Assembly: GCA_022566235.1 (NCBI GenBank) | Contig: JADFJI010000095.1 | Coordinates: 1 to 7,616 of the forward strand | Origin: Chloroflexota bacterium | Lineage (GTDB): Bacteria; Chloroflexota; Dehalococcoidia; Plut-88900 | Reading direction: 5' to 3' | Length of the DNA: 7,616 nt | Part shown: positions 5,544-7,616 of the stretch, one piece after another | Position numbering within the stretch: position 1 is the stretch's first letter | Layout of the letters: the number at the start of each line of letters is the position of its first letter | Program-made: the position numbers and the translations under genes | Notes under the pieces: model-generated | Databases searched by the model: none | What the model saw: only the letters and a program-made list of their open reading frames with translations | What the model was told of the DNA's origin: nothing

Positions 5544-6533
5544 ATGAAATTCGATATGGAGCTGCCCACCAGCAGAGAGGGCATTTTCGTCCCAGTCCCT
5601 TTCGCCGGGCCCAAGGAGATCATCCGGGTCCTTCAGGAGAGCGAGCGGCTCGGGTTCAACGCGGTCTGGGGCACCGACTTCATGACCCGCACCCAGGGCA
5701 TGGGTGGCATCCCGGATGACCAGCCGCCCAACTGGTATGAGCTCCTCATGGTCCTTTCTTACGCCGCCGCCGTGACCAAGCGCATCAGGCTGGCCACCGG
5801 CGTAATCCTGCTACCCTACCGGGATCCGATAATCCTGGCCAAGCAGGTGGCCACCCTGGACCATTTCAGCAACGGGCGGCTAATGCTGGGTCTAGGCCTG
5901 GGGTTCGCCAGGGACGAGTTCGAGTCAATCAGGCCCAGAGCTAAAAAGGCCCACCGCGGCAGGATGATGGACGAAAAGATGGAGGCATTGAGGCTGCTCC
6001 TCAGCGGCGGTAGCCAGGAGGTCAGCTACAAGGGCGAGTACGTGGAGTTCCAGGGCGTGAACCTGAACCCCAAGCCTGTGCAAAAACCGTTGCCCATCTA
6101 CGCCCCGGGGAGAAATCCGGCTGCCCTGCGCCGCATCGCCAGATGGGGAGACGGCCTGCTGATCTCCGCCGCCGGGGGCCGGAGCCCCGTCGATGCGATC
6201 CTCCCCCTTCTGGAAGAGCAGGGCCGGAGCCTCTCGGACATCGACGTGGTCGCCGAGGCCGAGTTGTGCCTGGCCAAAACTCACGAGGAGGCCGTCAAGA
6301 AATATCGAGAAAGCCGCATGGGCCAGTTTCGATTATCGAAGGTCCCAAACCTCGACAAATTGGTATCCATGGGCTGGATCGGCACGCCGGAAGAGGTGGC
6401 GGATAAGATCGCCAAAGTAAATGCCCAGGGGATCACCCACTTCAACGCGCTCCACATCGCCGGGGACACCGTCGAAGAGATGCTGGAACAGATGCAGACC
6501 TTTGCGGGAGAGGTCATGTCCAAGTTCCGCTAA
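5544..6533 (+). CDS. Luciferase-like (LLM) flavin- or F420-dependent oxidoreductase
   Basis: A 329-residue bacterial-luciferase-fold TIM barrel, cytoplasmic, normal length for single-component LLM enzymes. Marks: N-terminal helix ESERLGFNAVWGTD (32-45), IRLATGVILLPYRDPIILAKQ (81-101), DHFSNGR (106-112), LGLGLGFARDEFE (115-127), then YKGEYVEFQGVNLNPKPVQKPLPIY and ARWGDGLLISA (199-209), and near the C terminus IGTPEEVADKI. The family uses reduced FMN or F420 to oxidise or monooxygenate small organic substrates; sequence alone does not tell me which cofactor. It follows the M24 gene by 47 bp, with a G-rich ribosome site (AGGGGGGA) just before the ATG, so it is very likely cotranscribed. LLM enzymes are strongly expanded in SAR202-type marine Chloroflexota. 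Substrate unknown. Confidence 0.9.
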   Translation: MKFDMELPTSREGIFVPVPFAGPKEIIRVLQESERLGFNAVWGTDFMTRTQGMGGIPDDQPPNWYELLMVLSYAAAVTKRIRLATGVILLPYRDPIILAKQVATLDHFSNGRLMLGLGLGFARDEFESIRPRAKKAHRGRMMDEKMEALRLLLSGGSQEVSYKGEYVEFQGVNLNPKPVQKPLPIYAPGRNPAALRRIARWGDGLLISAAGGRSPVDAILPLLEEQGRSLSDIDVVAEAELCLAKTHEEAVKKYRESRMGQFRLSKVPNLDKLVSMGWIGTPEEVADKIAKVNAQGITHFNALHIAGDTVEEMLEQMQTFAGEVMSKFR

Positions 6534-6576
6534 ACGATCCTGAGGCCCCAAGTAGCTCAACGATGGGAGAAACACT

Positions 6577-7616
6577 GTGACTACTCAGACCTACCCCACC
6601 TGGGAAGAATTTATGAAAACCAGCTTTGCCTCAAGGCAGAAGTTCCCCTTGATTTCCCCGGAGCTGCCCACCTTCCTGGGCGTGCCCTACGCGGCAACAC
6701 GAGACAAGCTCAAGGGGGCAGACGCGGTCATCATAGGAGCGCCTTACGTGGCCACCTCGTCGGATAAGTATGCCGGCGTTGACAAGAATGAGTGGATCTC
6801 CGGCCCGAAGCGGGTTCGCCAGCAGTCGGTCCGTTACCCCTCGGGGTATATCCAGGACTTCGACATCGACGTGTTCGAGCACCTCACCGTGGTCGACTAC
6901 GGGGACGCCCTGATCCCGCCCGAGGTCATGGAGGACCAGTCCCCCGAGAACATTCTGAAAGCCCAGGCCGCAGTAGAGGAGAAGGTGGGACATGTCCTCG
7001 AAGCCGGCGCAGTCCCCATCGTCATAGGCCAGAACTCGCCCCTGGGCTCCTTTGCTATCGCCAAGGCCATCTCCGAGCGAACTGCTGGGCCCGTGGGTTG
7101 CATCAGCCTGGACACACACTGGGACGCCCAAATCCTCGATCGCCTGACCAACGACCCGCGCATTGCCGGCGCCGCAAGCTGGAAACACAAGATGTACGAG
7201 TTCCTTGACAACATGCACCCTCGCCACCTGGTGGAGATCGGAGAGCGGGGCATGCTGGAGAAAAAAGAGATCGTCCGGCGCTACCTGAAGGACGGAGCGC
7301 GATTCATCTCCTCCTGGGAAGTCAGGACCAGCCTGGGAATCGAGGGAGTAGTGGGAGAACTGCACCGTGCCTATGACGGCACAGAGGGCGTCTATGTCCA
7401 CTTCGATATGGACGTGCTCGGGGGCGCAGGCCCGGCCCCCGGCGACATCATGGGCGAGCTGGCCGAGCCCATCGGCCTGTCCGACTATGAGGTGATCAGA
7501 ATCGCCCACGAGATCGGGAAGCGGGGCCTTTCGGGCATGTCCTTCATCTGCATCCCGCCCGGCTCGGCGGTCATCTACCGGGTCATCGTCTACGTGATCA
7601 TGTACCTGCTGGCCGG
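6577..7616 (+). CDS. Arginase/agmatinase-fold protein lacking the GGDH motif (3' end outside window)
   Basis: At least 346 residues from a GTG with GGGAG 7 bases upstream; the frame runs off the window. The ureohydrolase fold is shown by GADAVIIGAPY (about 47-57), AVPIVIG (145-151), SLDTHWDAQ with D179, H181 and D183, HFDMDVLGGAGPAPG with D277 and D279, and LAEPIGLSDYEV. In arginases and agmatinases the signature after PIVIG is GGDHS, whose His binds manganese A; here it reads GQNSP (151-155), so His is missing, with N153 or S154 in its place. The DP after DxD is also changed (VLGG). The enzyme may hold one metal or use a different ligand set, so agmatinase activity should not be assumed. The visible C-terminal end is unusually hydrophobic (VIYRVIVYVIMYLLA). 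It follows the LLM gene by 43 bp as third gene of the operon. Confidence 0.85.
   Translation, partial: MTTQTYPTWEEFMKTSFASRQKFPLISPELPTFLGVPYAATRDKLKGADAVIIGAPYVATSSDKYAGVDKNEWISGPKRVRQQSVRYPSGYIQDFDIDVFEHLTVVDYGDALIPPEVMEDQSPENILKAQAAVEEKVGHVLEAGAVPIVIGQNSPLGSFAIAKAISERTAGPVGCISLDTHWDAQILDRLTNDPRIAGAASWKHKMYEFLDNMHPRHLVEIGERGMLEKKEIVRRYLKDGARFISSWEVRTSLGIEGVVGELHRAYDGTEGVYVHFDMDVLGGAGPAPGDIMGELAEPIGLSDYEVIRIAHEIGKRGLSGMSFICIPPGSAVIYRVIVYVIMYLLA

Noticed and set aside
6631..7509. Long minus-strand open frame of 292 codons
   Set aside because: It lies entirely antisense to the arginase-fold gene, whose conserved DxHxD and DxD motifs prove the plus frame; the antisense product has no family features.

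Overview
This 7.6 kb window is bacterial chromosome, moderately GC-rich, with Shine-Dalgarno-led genes, frequent AGG and ATA codons and short intergenic gaps. Its gene content is typical of uncultured Chloroflexota (SAR202 / Dehalococcoidia-type) oligotrophs: an ACMSD-type amidohydrolase, a CaiB/BaiF CoA-transferase, a luciferase-like oxidoreductase and an M24 'pita-bread' enzyme. The palindromic repeat with TGTCATTCTGAG ends between genes fits the same group. The taxonomic assignment is inferred from gene families and repeat style, not proven.

Layout. Positions 1-274 carry no convincing gene but hold three tandem 30-bp hairpin units, a 26-bp perfect palindrome and a solo copy of a repeat-element end. 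Next come two minus-strand genes, a metal-dependent amidohydrolase (275-1411) and a DUF309 protein (1707-2231). Between them sits a MITE-like element of about 146 bp (1451-1596) with nested inverted repeats and a cloverleaf-like core. A divergent 175-bp region containing a degenerate 40-bp tandem repeat leads to a plus-strand class III (CaiB/BaiF) CoA-transferase (2407-3609). This converges on a small FmdB-type zinc-ribbon gene (3674-4015, minus). A 230-bp divergent region (4016-4245) has a good sigma70-like promoter. It fires into an apparent plus-strand operon with gaps of 47 and 43 bp: an M24-fold enzyme (4246-5496), a luciferase-like flavin/F420 oxidoreductase (5544-6533) and an arginase/agmatinase-fold protein (6577 onward, cut by the window end).

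How the genes may work together. All the large genes encode soluble small-molecule enzymes; there are no transporters, regulators or transposases. The three-gene operon is the most interesting part. The M24 enzyme does not show the usual peptidase HExP signature. Its metal-ligand and active-site spacing matches, to within two residues, the spacing I recall for the DMSP lyase DddP. The third gene is a ureohydrolase-fold protein that keeps DxHxD and DxD but has lost the GGDH motif that supplies a manganese ligand. The operon therefore looks like a pathway for an unidentified small organic substrate, built from enzymes whose standard annotations (Xaa-Pro peptidase, agmatinase) are probably wrong in detail. 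The substrate cannot be read from sequence.
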